A DNA stretch of 64,000 nucleotides, from contig NZ_JAUSZI010000002.1 of NCBI RefSeq assembly GCF_030817415.1, positions 5,456,001-5,520,000 on the forward strand, given 5' to 3'. Below the pieces are notes generated by a model that saw only the letters and a list, made by a program, of their open reading frames with translations, was not told where the DNA came from and did no database searches. The DNA comes from Streptomyces umbrinus. GTDB taxonomy: Bacteria > Actinomycetota > Actinomycetes > Streptomycetales > Streptomycetaceae. Below, one piece after another: positions 15,597-25,434 of the stretch. Each line of letters opens with the position of its first letter. Within the stretch, counting starts at the first letter, position 1. The position numbers and the translations under genes are program-made.

Positions 15597-16697
15597 TCAG
15601 TGGGCGATGTCTTCGTAGCCCTGGATCTCGCGCGGGTTGCGGGTGCCCGGTCCGACATAGCGTGCGGAGGGCCGTACGAGCCGGCCCGTGCGCTTCTGTT
15701 CCAGGATGTGCGCGGACCAGCCGGCGGTGCGGGCGCAGGTGAACATCGAGGTGAACATGTGGGCCGGGACCTCGGCGAAGTCGAGGACGATGGCGGCCCA
15801 GAACTCGACGTTCGTGGCGAGGACGCGGTCCGGGCGGCGGGCGTGGAGCTCCGCCAGAGCCGCCTTCTCCAGGGCCTCGGCGACCTTGAAGCGGGGGGCG
15901 CCGAGTTCGCGGGCGGTGCGGCGCAGGACGCGTGCGCGGGGGTCCTCGGCGCGGTACACGCGGTGGCCGAAGCCCATCAGCCGCTCGCCCTTGTCGAGGG
16001 CCTGCCGGACGTAGGCGTCGGCGTCGCCGGTGCGTTCGATCTCCTCGATCATGCCGAGGACGCGGGAGGGGGCGCCGCCGTGCAGCGGGCCCGACATCGC
16101 TCCGACGGCGCCCGAGAGTGCCGCCGCCACGTCGGCGCCGGTGGAGGCGATGACGCGGGCCGTGAAGGTGGACGCGTTCATGCCGTGTTCGGCAGCGGAC
16201 GTCCAGTAGGCGTCGACGGCCGCGACGTGCTTGGGGTCGGGCTCGCCGCGCCAGCGGATCATGAAGCGTTCGACGACGGACTGGGCCTTGTCGATCTCGC
16301 GCTGCGGGACCATGGCCAGGCCCTGGCCGCGGGCGGACTGGGCGACGTACGAGAGGGCCATGACGGCGGCGCGGGCGAGGTCCGCGCGGGCCTGCTGCTC
16401 GTCGATGTCGAGGAGGGGGCGCAGGCCCCACACGGGCGCCAGCATGGCGAGCGCGGACTGGACGTCCACGCGGATGTCCCCGGAGTGGACGGGGATCGGG
16501 AACGGCTCGGCGGGCGGCAGGCCGGGGTTGAAGGCTCCGTCGACGAGCAGTCCCCAGACGTTGCCGAAGGAGACGTGGCCGACCAGATCCTCGATGTCGA
16601 CGCCCCGGTACCGCAGGGCGCCGCCCTCCTTGTCCGGTTCGGCGATCTCCGTCTCGAAAGCGACGACTCCTTCGAGCCCGGGTACGAAGTCGGACAT
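15597..16697 (-). CDS. citrate synthase-like protein (citrate synthase 2)
   Basis: 366 residues from ATG 16697, chosen for AGGAG 8 nt upstream; the longer open frame has no support. Family motifs are present: YRGVDIEDLVG near the N-terminus, SAAEHGMNAS (substrate His), GPLHGGAPSRV and MGFGHRVYRAEDPRA (second His and Arg). It condenses acetyl-CoA (or propionyl-CoA) with oxaloacetate. Streptomyces carry a second full-length enzyme, so this may be the 2-methylcitrate-type or accessory form. Convergent with the dioxygenase and divergent from pdxH. Confidence 0.85.
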   Translation of the reverse strand: MSDFVPGLEGVVAFETEIAEPDKEGGALRYRGVDIEDLVGHVSFGNVWGLLVDGAFNPGLPPAEPFPIPVHSGDIRVDVQSALAMLAPVWGLRPLLDIDEQQARADLARAAVMALSYVAQSARGQGLAMVPQREIDKAQSVVERFMIRWRGEPDPKHVAAVDAYWTSAAEHGMNASTFTARVIASTGADVAAALSGAVGAMSGPLHGGAPSRVLGMIEEIERTGDADAYVRQALDKGERLMGFGHRVYRAEDPRARVLRRTARELGAPRFKVAEALEKAALAELHARRPDRVLATNVEFWAAIVLDFAEVPAHMFTSMFTCARTAGWSAHILEQKRTGRLVRPSARYVGPGTRNPREIQGYEDIAH

Positions 16698-16998
16698 CAG
16701 GCGGCTCCTCATGATGTGTGCGACAGATGGTTTGCGGGGTGTGCGAGGGTGCTCGTGACCATATGTCTGTGACGGGTGTGGCCGTCCGGTTCCGCGGTCG
16801 CCTCGTGGACTCGCGGTCCGTACGTCACCCCGGTGATGCCCCGTCCGGATGGCGGTCACCCAACCGTTTCGGAAGCAGGACGATATCCCTTGGTGTCACC
16901 TTTGGGGAGAGTACGCGGCACTGAGTGCCACGGCGTGACGAAGGCCACGCCCGCCGCGAGCTCCTCTGTCGCCTTTCGGAATACGGCAGGATGACCGC

Positions 16999-17664
16999 GT
17001 GACCGACCGTGAACCCGTCCTCGACCCGGCGTTGATGCGCAAGCACTACCGGGCCGAGGGAATCGACGAGACCGAGCTGGCCGACCACCCGATGGAGCAG
17101 TTCGCGCGCTGGTTCGCCCTGGCCGCCACCGACGGCGTGATGTTCGAGCCGAACGCCATGGTCGTCTCCACCGCGGACGCCGAGGGGCGGCCCAGCTCCC
17201 GCACGGTCCTCCTGAAGCAGTACGACGAACAGGGTTTCGTCTTCTTCACCAACTACGAGTCCCGCAAGGCGCGCGATCTCGCCGGCAACCCGTACGTCTC
17301 CCTGCTCTTCCCGTGGCACGCGATGGCCCGGCAGGTCATCGTCAGCGGTACGGCCCGGCGCACGGGCCGTGACGAGACGGCCGCGTACTTCCGCACCCGT
17401 CCGCACGGCTCCCAGCTCGGTGCCTGGACGAGCACCCAGTCCGCGGTGATCTCCTCCCGCGCCGAACTGGACACCGCGTACGCCGAACTGGCCACTCGCT
17501 ACCCGGAGGGCGAACAGGTCCCGGTCCCCCCGAACTGGGGCGGCTTCCGCGTCGCCCCGCAGTCGATCGAGTTCTGGCAGGGCCGCGAGAACCGCCTCCA
17601 CGACCGCCTGCGCTATGTGACCCGGGAGGACGGGTCGTGGCGGCTGGAGCGGCTCAGTCCTTGA
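16999..17664 (+). CDS. pdxH: pyridoxamine 5'-phosphate oxidase
   Basis: 221 residues, GTG start, typical length. FMN-binding split-barrel motifs: [20 protein letters not shown] (split [21 protein letters not shown]), [19 protein letters not shown], and the C-terminal [24 protein letters not shown] (split EFWQGR, RLHDR). It oxidises pyridoxamine or pyridoxine 5'-phosphate to PLP using O2. It is a lone gene with a 300-bp divergent region towards citrate synthase, and it ends 12 bp from the convergent TetR gene. Confidence 0.95.
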   Translation: MTDREPVLDPALMRKHYRAEGIDETELADHPMEQFARWFALAATDGVMFEPNAMVVSTADAEGRPSSRTVLLKQYDEQGFVFFTNYESRKARDLAGNPYVSLLFPWHAMARQVIVSGTARRTGRDETAAYFRTRPHGSQLGAWTSTQSAVISSRAELDTAYAELATRYPEGEQVPVPPNWGGFRVAPQSIEFWQGRENRLHDRLRYVTREDGSWRLERLSP

Positions 17665-17676
17665 GGGAGAGGGCCC

Positions 17677-18315
17677 TCAGCCCAGCACCTCGTCCAGGAT
17701 CTTCGACCACTGGGCGACCACTCGTTCCCGGCGGGCCCCGTCGTCCGTGAGGAGGTTGGCGAGGCCGAGGCCCCGGGACATGTCCAGGAAGCCCTGGACG
17801 GTTTCGCGGGCGCCGGGGCGGGATTCGTCGGCGTTGAGGAGTTCGACGGCTATGCGGTGGGTCTCGCGGCCTACGTGGGCCTCCAACTCCGTTACACGGG
17901 GGCGTAGTTGGTCCTCGTTGGAGGCGGCCACCCAGAGGTGGAGGGCGGCTCGGAAGAGGGGGCCGGTGTAGAGGTCGACGAGGGCGGCGACGACCGAGTG
18001 GCGGTTCGTGGGGCCGTCGGGGAACAGGTCGCGCAGGGCGGTGGAGCGTTCTTCGGCGACGTACTCGACGGCTGCCGTGAAGAGGTCCTCGCGGGTCGGG
18101 AAGTGGTGCTGGGCGGCGCCCCGGGAGACGCCGGCGCGTTCGGCGACGACGGAGACCGTGGAGCCTGCCCAGCCGTGTTCGGCGAGGCAGGCGACCGCGG
18201 CTTCGAGGAGGCGCCGGCGGGTGGCCCGGCTGCGGTCCTGTTTGGGGACGCGCTCGACCAGCGGCGCGCCGTTCACCACGCCGCCCGTCGTGGCACCACT
18301 GTTCACCGCACCCAT
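17677..18315 (-). CDS. TetR-family regulator of the acyl-CoA cluster
   Basis: 212 residues. N-terminal HTH from ~residue 30: TRRRLLEAAVACLAEHGW then VSVVAERAGVSRGAAQHHF. The C-terminal ligand domain has no recognised motif. The start lies 13 bp inside the end of the enoyl-CoA hydratase gene, so it is the last gene of that operon and probably controls it in response to an acyl-CoA. Reading begins MGAVNSGATTGG, a flexible tail. Confidence 0.85.
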   Translation of the reverse strand: MGAVNSGATTGGVVNGAPLVERVPKQDRSRATRRRLLEAAVACLAEHGWAGSTVSVVAERAGVSRGAAQHHFPTREDLFTAAVEYVAEERSTALRDLFPDGPTNRHSVVAALVDLYTGPLFRAALHLWVAASNEDQLRPRVTELEAHVGRETHRIAVELLNADESRPGARETVQGFLDMSRGLGLANLLTDDGARRERVVAQWSKILDEVLG

Positions 18316-19037
18316 GGAGGATCCCGTCGTTCGAGGAAGGCCGTCATTCCCTCGCGGGCGTGCGGGGAGGAGAACAGCCGGGCCGAGAGCGCGGTGAGGT
18401 CGGCCGCGTCCCGGTCGAAGGTGTCCAGCACCTTAGCCGTGAGCAGCCGTTTCGTCTCGGCGAGCCCTTGTGGGGAGGACCGGCGCAGCCCGTCGAGCAC
18501 GGGCGCGAGTACGTCGTCGGCGTCCTCGCCCGCCGCCGTGACGAGGCCGATCCGGGCGGCCTCGGCCGCGTCGAACCTCTCCCCCGTGAGGTAGTAGCGG
18601 GCCACCGCGCGCGGGTCGAGCCGCGGCAGCAGGGGCAGCGAGATCACGGCCGGGGCGACCCCGATGCGTACCTCCGTGAACGCGAACGTGGCCTCCTGGG
18701 AGGCGACGGCGATGTCGCAGGCGCCGAGCAGTCCGAGGCCGCCCGCGCGCACATGGCCGGTGACGCGGGCGACGATCGGTTTGGGCAGTTCGACGATCCG
18801 GCGCAGCAGGGCGACCAGGACGTCGGGGTCCGGCGGGTCGCGCAGGTCCGCGCCCGCGCTGAAGGTGTTGCCGGTGTGGGTGAGGACGACGGCGCGCACG
18901 TCACCGTCCTTGCCGCACTCCGTGAGCGCGTCCGCCAGCTCCCCCACGAGTCGGGCGGAGAGGGCGTTGCGCCGCTCGGGCGCGTCGAGCGCGAGGGTGG
19001 TGATCCCGCGCTCGTGCGCCCGCCGTACCACTGTCAT
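18303..19037 (-). CDS. enoyl-CoA hydratase/isomerase
   Basis: 244 residues, a normal crotonase length. The fold is evident from ALDAPERRNALSARLVGEL, the oxyanion loop FSAGADLRD, and VTGHVRAGGLGLLGACDIAVAS (split GHVRAGGLGLLG). One usual catalytic Glu falls in FTEVRIGVAP. It hydrates 2-enoyl-CoA. Its start overlaps the stop of a 12-codon ORF created by a duplication of the ligase/hydratase junction. Confidence 0.88.
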   Translation of the reverse strand: MTVVRRAHERGITTLALDAPERRNALSARLVGELADALTECGKDGDVRAVVLTHTGNTFSAGADLRDPPDPDVLVALLRRIVELPKPIVARVTGHVRAGGLGLLGACDIAVASQEATFAFTEVRIGVAPAVISLPLLPRLDPRAVARYYLTGERFDAAEAARIGLVTAAGEDADDVLAPVLDGLRRSSPQGLAETKRLLTAKVLDTFDRDAADLTALSARLFSSPHAREGMTAFLERRDPPWVR

Positions 19038-19090
19038 GCGCGCTCCCTCGGTTCCCGCCGTACCACCGTCATGCCCGCTCCCTCAGTTCC
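19021..19090. repeat. 35-bp tandem duplication of a stop/start junction
   Basis: Two 35-bp copies (19021-19055 and 19056-19090) with four mismatches cover the end of the CoA ligase gene and the start of the hydratase gene. Each carries an ATGA overlap. Confidence 0.85.
19034..19072 (-). CDS. 12-codon ORF in the duplicated junction
   Basis: Reads MTVVRREPRERA then stop. Its ATG overlaps the ligase stop (ATGA) and its TGA overlaps the hydratase ATG (ATGA). It has the first codons of the hydratase and the last codons of the ligase fused by the duplication. It may simply carry ribosomes across the junction. Confidence 0.4.
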   Translation of the reverse strand: MTVVRREPRERA

Positions 19091-20637
19091 CGCCGCAGGA
19101 TCTTGCCGGAGGCCGCCCTGGGCACGCCTTCGATGAAGACGACCTGCCTGATCTTCTTGTACGGGGCGACCCGCTCGGCGACGTACCCCATGACCTCGTC
19201 CTCGGTGAGGTCGTCGGCGGCCGGCTGGCGCACCACGTACGCGTGCGGCCGTTCGTTGTTGTCGCTGTCGTAGACGCCGATGACGGCGGCGTCGGCGATG
19301 CCGGGGTGGGTGAGCAGGAGCGCCTCCAACTCGGCGGGGGCCACCTGGAAGCCCTTGTACTTGATGAGTTCCTTGACGCGGTCGACGACGTACAGCCAGC
19401 CGCCCGCGTCGACGTGCCCGACGTCCCCGGTGTGCAGCCAGCCGTTCTCGTCGATCATCGCGGCGGTCGCCTCGGGGCGGCCGAGGTAGCCCTTCATGAC
19501 CTGCGGTCCGCGGATGACGATCTCGCCGCGCTCGTCGACGCCGACGTCCTTGCCGGGGTCGTCCAGGGAGACGATCCGCATCTCCGTGGCGGGGATGAGT
19601 TTTCCGACGCTTCCGGGGGGCGGGTTCGGGGAGTCCCGGGGCACGACGTGGGTGCCGGGCGAGAGTTCCGTCATGCCGTACGCCTGGCCTACGGGCGGCA
19701 GTCCCAGCCTGCGCGAACAGGCCTCCGCCAGCTCGGCGTCCAGGGGCGCGGCCGCGCTGATGATGTACTCCAGGGACGACAGGTCGTAGCCCTCGACGGC
19801 CGGGTGCTTGGCGAGGGCGAGGACGATCGGCGGAGCCACGAACAGGCCGGTGATGCGGTGTTTCTCGATGGCCGCGAGGAACGTTTCGAGGTCGAAGCGC
19901 GGCAGCACGACGACGGTGGCGCCCTGCCTCAGCGGCGCGTTCATGAGGGCGGTGAGCCCGTAGATGTGGAAGAACGGCAGGACGGCGAGGATGCGGTCGC
20001 CGGGGCCCATCGGCATGGTGGGCGACAGTTGCGCCAGGTTGGTGGCGATGTTCCGGTGGGTGAGCATCACGCCCTTGGGGATGCCGGTCGTCCCGGAGGA
20101 GTACGGGAGGGCCGCCACGTCCTCCACCGGGTCGATGTCGATCTGCGGCTCGGGGGCCGTGGAGCCCAGCATGTCGAGCAGCGAGCGGTGCCCGGGTGCC
20201 TGGTCGCAGACGAAGATCTCCCGTACGCCGCCCGCGAGTTCGGCCGCCGTACGGGCCGTGTCCAGGAGCGGTGACACGGTGACGATCCACTCGGCCTTGC
20301 AGTCCCGCAGCTGCTTGGCGAACTCCTCGGGCGTGGCGAGCGGATGCACGGTGGTGACCGACGCCCCCGCGCGCGTGGCGGCGAAGAACGCCACCGGGAA
20401 GGCGACGGTGTTGGGGCTGTGCAGCGCCAGCACGTCCCCCTTGCCGACCCCGAGGTCGGCGAGTTCGGCGGCGATCCGCCGGTGGAACGTGTCGAGTTGG
20501 GCGTAGGTGAGGGTCATCCCGTCCACGCCGTCGATCAGCGCGGGCGTGTCGCCCCGGGAGGCGGCGCGGCCCAGCACCGCCTCGTGGATGGGTTCTTCGA
20601 CGGCGGGGACGTCTTCGTACTCGCTGCGGAACACCAT
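19069..20637 (-). CDS. 4-coumarate/acyl-CoA ligase-family AMP-forming enzyme
   Basis: 522 residues, full length for the ANL superfamily. The P-loop is YSSGTTGIPKGVM, followed by PFFHIYGLTA, YGMTELSPGTH, the Asp/Arg segment GWLHTGDVGHVD and DRVKELIKYKGFQVAP, and the catalytic Lys in PRAASGKILRREL. It activates a carboxylic acid as acyl-AMP, then acyl-CoA. It is the probable entry step of the cluster, 43 bp downstream of the acyl-CoA dehydrogenase. Confidence 0.9.
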   Translation of the reverse strand: MVFRSEYEDVPAVEEPIHEAVLGRAASRGDTPALIDGVDGMTLTYAQLDTFHRRIAAELADLGVGKGDVLALHSPNTVAFPVAFFAATRAGASVTTVHPLATPEEFAKQLRDCKAEWIVTVSPLLDTARTAAELAGGVREIFVCDQAPGHRSLLDMLGSTAPEPQIDIDPVEDVAALPYSSGTTGIPKGVMLTHRNIATNLAQLSPTMPMGPGDRILAVLPFFHIYGLTALMNAPLRQGATVVVLPRFDLETFLAAIEKHRITGLFVAPPIVLALAKHPAVEGYDLSSLEYIISAAAPLDAELAEACSRRLGLPPVGQAYGMTELSPGTHVVPRDSPNPPPGSVGKLIPATEMRIVSLDDPGKDVGVDERGEIVIRGPQVMKGYLGRPEATAAMIDENGWLHTGDVGHVDAGGWLYVVDRVKELIKYKGFQVAPAELEALLLTHPGIADAAVIGVYDSDNNERPHAYVVRQPAADDLTEDEVMGYVAERVAPYKKIRQVVFIEGVPRAASGKILRRELRERA

Positions 20638-20680
20638 GGCGGGCCCTTTCCAGGAGCCGGAAGTTGTAGAGGAGATAGTG

Positions 20681-21841
20681 CTAGTAGGACTTCGGCAGGC
20701 CCAGGGTCTGGTGCGAGACGTAGTTGAGGATCATCTCCCGGCTGACGGGGGCGATCCGGGCCACGCGGGACGCGGTGATGAGGGACGCGAGGCCGAACTC
20801 GCCGGTCAGGCCGTTGCCGCCGAGGGTGTGCACGGACTGGTCGACCGCTTTGACACAGGCTTCGCCGGCCGCGTACTTGGCCATGTTGGCGGCCTCTCCG
20901 GCTCCCGCGTCGTCCCCGGAGTCGTACAGGAAGGCCGCCTTCTGCATCATCAGACGGGCGAGTTCCAGGTCGATGTGTGCCTGCGCGAGGGGGTGCGCGA
21001 TGGCCTGGTGGGCGCCGATGGGGTCCCGCCAGACGGTGCGTTCGCGGGCGTAGGTGATGGCCCGGGAGAGGGCGTAGCGGCCCATGCCGATCGCGAAGGC
21101 GGCGGTCATGATGCGCTCGGGGTTGAGGCCCGCGAAGAGCTGCAGCAGGCCCGCGTCCTCGTTTCCGACGAGTGCGTCGGCGGGCAGGCGTACGTCGTCG
21201 AGGGTCAGCTCGAACTGCTTCTCCGCGCCGTGCAGTTCCATGTCGATCTGCCGCCGCTCGAAGCCGGGGGCGTCGCGCGGGACGATGAACAGGCAGGGCT
21301 TGAGTTTGCCCGTACGGGCGTCTTCCGCGCGGCCGACGATGAGCGTGGCGTCCGCGATGTCCACGCCGGAGATGAAGACCTTGCGGCCCGTGAGGATCCA
21401 GTCGGTTCCGTCCCGGCGGGCCGTCGTGGTGATGCGGTGGCTGTTGGAGCCGGCGTCGGGTTCGGTGATGCCGAACGCCATGGTGCGGGTTCCGTCGGCC
21501 AGGGCCGGGAGCCAGTCCTGTTTCTGGTTGTCCGTGCCGAAGCGGGCGATCACTGTGCCGCAGATGGCCGGGGAGACGACCATCATGAGGAGAGGGCAGC
21601 CTGCGGCGCCCAACTCCTCCAGGACGATGGAGAGTTCGGCGATGCCACCGCCTCCGCCTCCGTATTCCTCGGGGAGGTTGACGCCCAGGTAGCCGAGCTT
21701 GGCTGCCTCTGACCAGAGTTCGTCGGGGTGGGCGCCCGCGGCGATGACCTTGGTGAGGTATTCGCGGCCGTAGCGGGTGCCGAGGGCTGCTACGGCTGCT
21801 CGGAGGGCCTTGTGTTCGTCTGTTTCGAGGACGGTTGTCAT
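20681..21841 (-). CDS. acyl-CoA dehydrogenase
   Basis: 386 residues. Typical order: N-terminal helices, flavin and substrate motifs MAFGITEPDAGSNSHRI and WILTGRKVFISG, then the helical C-domain with YARERTVWRDPIGAHQAIAH (split ERTVWRDPIG) and HTLGGNGLTGEFGLASL. It forms a trans-2-enoyl-CoA with FAD. It lies between carboxylase alpha and the ligase. The 105-bp gap towards the carboxylase holds a 20-bp repeat, so there may be internal processing or a second promoter. Confidence 0.9.
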   Translation of the reverse strand: MTTVLETDEHKALRAAVAALGTRYGREYLTKVIAAGAHPDELWSEAAKLGYLGVNLPEEYGGGGGGIAELSIVLEELGAAGCPLLMMVVSPAICGTVIARFGTDNQKQDWLPALADGTRTMAFGITEPDAGSNSHRITTTARRDGTDWILTGRKVFISGVDIADATLIVGRAEDARTGKLKPCLFIVPRDAPGFERRQIDMELHGAEKQFELTLDDVRLPADALVGNEDAGLLQLFAGLNPERIMTAAFAIGMGRYALSRAITYARERTVWRDPIGAHQAIAHPLAQAHIDLELARLMMQKAAFLYDSGDDAGAGEAANMAKYAAGEACVKAVDQSVHTLGGNGLTGEFGLASLITASRVARIAPVSREMILNYVSHQTLGLPKSY

Positions 21842-21903
21842 GGGGCTCCTCAGGGGGAGGGGGGTTCTGTTGTGTGGAGGGTGCGCGTTCGTTGTGGCTG
21901 GGC

Positions 21904-21923
21904 GCGCAGTTCCCCGCGCCCCT
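21904..21923 (-). repeat. 20-bp intergenic repeat within the acyl-CoA cluster
   Basis: Complement of AGGGGCGCGGGGAACTGCGC, 23 bp downstream of the carboxylase alpha stop, between two genes of the same strand. Confidence 0.85.
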
Positions 21924-21946
21924 AAAAGCAGTTGGTCCCGGCTCGC

Positions 21947-23818
21947 CTAAAGGGGCGGCCCTTGCTGGACGACCGCCAACAAGGCGCCCACCTCTACCTG
22001 TTGGCCGGGGACTGCGTGCAGGGCCGTCAGCGTGCCTGTCGCTGGGGCTGTGATCTTGTGTTCCATCTTCATTGCCTCCAGCCAGATGAGGGGGTCTCCG
22101 GCCTGTACGGCGGAGCCGGTGGTGAGGCCGTCGGCGATGCGGGCGACCGTGCCGGGCATGGGGGCGAGGAGGGAGCCGGGGGCCTGTTGGGCGGCGGGGT
22201 CCGGGAAGCGGGGCAGGACGGTGAGCGCGGTGGTGTTCACGTAGACGCGGTCGTCGTGGCGGGTGACGTCGAACTTCCGGCGTACGCCGTCGATTTCGAG
22301 TACGACGAGATTCGCGGCGGCGCTCAGCACGCGGACACCGTCGGCTGTCAGGCCCTCGCGGGTGCGCCGGTAGTGGACCTCGTGCTCGCCGTGCGCCGAG
22401 GCGTAGCGCTTGGTCTGGGGCTGGGAGGGCAGGTTGCGCCAGCCGCCGAACCGGGAACGGCCGTGGGCGTCCGCGAGGGCGGCGGCCAGGGGGGCGTACG
22501 GGTCCGGGGCGGCCGTGGTGAGGTCGGCCAGGTGGCGTTCGTAGAAGGCCGTGTCCATGCGGGCCGTCGTGAACTCCTCGTGGCGCAGGGAGCGTACGAG
22601 GAGGTCGCGGTTGGTGACCGGGCCGTGGATCGTGGCGCGCTCCAGGGCGCCGGCGAGGCGGCGGACGGCCTCCGCGCGCGTGGGGGCGTACGCGACGGCC
22701 TTGGCGAGCATGGCGTCGTAGTGGACGCCGATCGTGTCGCCGTCCTCGTAGCCCGTGTCCAGGCGGATGCCGGGTACGGAGAGGCGGTGCAGGGTGCCGG
22801 TCTGCGGGGCCCAGTTCTGGGCGGGGTCCTCGGCGTAGAGGCGGGCCTCGACCGCGTGGCCGGAGGGCGATGGAGGGTCGCCGTCCAGGGCGGCTCCCTC
22901 GGCGACGCTCAGCTGCAGGGCGACCAGGTCGATGCCGAACACGGCCTCCGTGACGGGGTGTTCGACCTGGAGGCGGGTGTTCATCTCCAGGAAGTGGACG
23001 TCGTCCCCGGAGACCAGGAACTCGACGGTGCCCGCGCCCGTATAGGTGATCGTGCGCGCGGCGGCCGTCGCCGCGGAGCGCAGGCGCTTCTCGACGCCGG
23101 GGGCGAGGGCCGGCGCGGGGGCCTCCTCGATGACCTTCTGGTGGCGGCGCTGGAGGGAGCAGTCGCGGGTGCCGTACGCCCACACGGTGCCGTGGGTGTC
23201 GGCGACGATCTGCACCTCGACATGGCGTCCGCGTTCGACGTACGCCTCGACGAAGACCGTGCCGTCCCCGAAGGCGCTCTGCGCCTCAGTCGACGCGGCC
23301 TTCAACTCGCCTTCCAGGTCGGGCAGTTCGCGGACGATCCGCATGCCGCGGCCGCCACCGCCCGAAGCCGCCTTCACCAGGACCGGCAGATCGGCCTCGG
23401 TCACCGCGCCGGGGTCAAGGGGGGCGAGCAACGGCACGCCGGCGGCCGCCATCAGCTCCTTGGCGCGGGTCTTGGAGGCCATCGCCTCGATCGCCTCGGG
23501 CGGCGGGCCGATCCAGACCAGGCCCGCGTCGAGGACGGCCCGCGCGAAGTCGGCGTTCTCGGACAGGAAGCCGTACCCGGGGTGCACAGCCTCCGCGCCC
23601 GCCGTCAGCGCGGCCTTCACGATCAGCTCGCCGCGCAGATACGTCTCGGTGGGCGTCGAGCCCGGCAGGCGTACCGCGGTGTCGGCCACGCGCGTGTGGA
23701 GGGCGTTCTCGTCGGCGTCCGAGTAGACGGCGACAGTTCGGATGTCCAACTCACGGCAGGTTCGGAAGACTCGGCAGGCGATCTCGCCCCGGTTGGCGAC
23801 CAGCACACTCGAAATCAT
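21947..23818 (-). CDS. acyl-CoA carboxylase alpha subunit (biotin carboxylase + BCCP)
   Basis: 623 residues from ATG 23818. Biotin carboxylase N-domain: VLVANRGEIACRVFRTC. ATP-grasp: KAASGGGGRGMRIVRE. Active-site segment: FLEMNTRLQVEHPVTE. The C-terminal biotinyl domain has EAMKMEHKI with the biotin Lys at 584. It carboxylates its own biotin with ATP and bicarbonate for transfer by the adjacent beta subunit (8-bp gap). Most like the methylcrotonyl/geranyl-CoA carboxylase alpha class by its length and by context. Confidence 0.92.
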   Translation of the reverse strand: MISSVLVANRGEIACRVFRTCRELDIRTVAVYSDADENALHTRVADTAVRLPGSTPTETYLRGELIVKAALTAGAEAVHPGYGFLSENADFARAVLDAGLVWIGPPPEAIEAMASKTRAKELMAAAGVPLLAPLDPGAVTEADLPVLVKAASGGGGRGMRIVRELPDLEGELKAASTEAQSAFGDGTVFVEAYVERGRHVEVQIVADTHGTVWAYGTRDCSLQRRHQKVIEEAPAPALAPGVEKRLRSAATAAARTITYTGAGTVEFLVSGDDVHFLEMNTRLQVEHPVTEAVFGIDLVALQLSVAEGAALDGDPPSPSGHAVEARLYAEDPAQNWAPQTGTLHRLSVPGIRLDTGYEDGDTIGVHYDAMLAKAVAYAPTRAEAVRRLAGALERATIHGPVTNRDLLVRSLRHEEFTTARMDTAFYERHLADLTTAAPDPYAPLAAALADAHGRSRFGGWRNLPSQPQTKRYASAHGEHEVHYRRTREGLTADGVRVLSAAANLVVLEIDGVRRKFDVTRHDDRVYVNTTALTVLPRFPDPAAQQAPGSLLAPMPGTVARIADGLTTGSAVQAGDPLIWLEAMKMEHKITAPATGTLTALHAVPGQQVEVGALLAVVQQGPPL

Positions 23819-23826
23819 GGGACCTC

Positions 23827-25430
<1,604 letters not shown>

Positions 25431-25434
<4 letters not shown>

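Noticed and set aside
16698..16998. Short ORFs and a longer N-terminus for citrate synthase
   Set aside because: The extension lacks similarity and the ATG at 16697 has a good AGGAG. Tiny ORFs here have no ribosome site.
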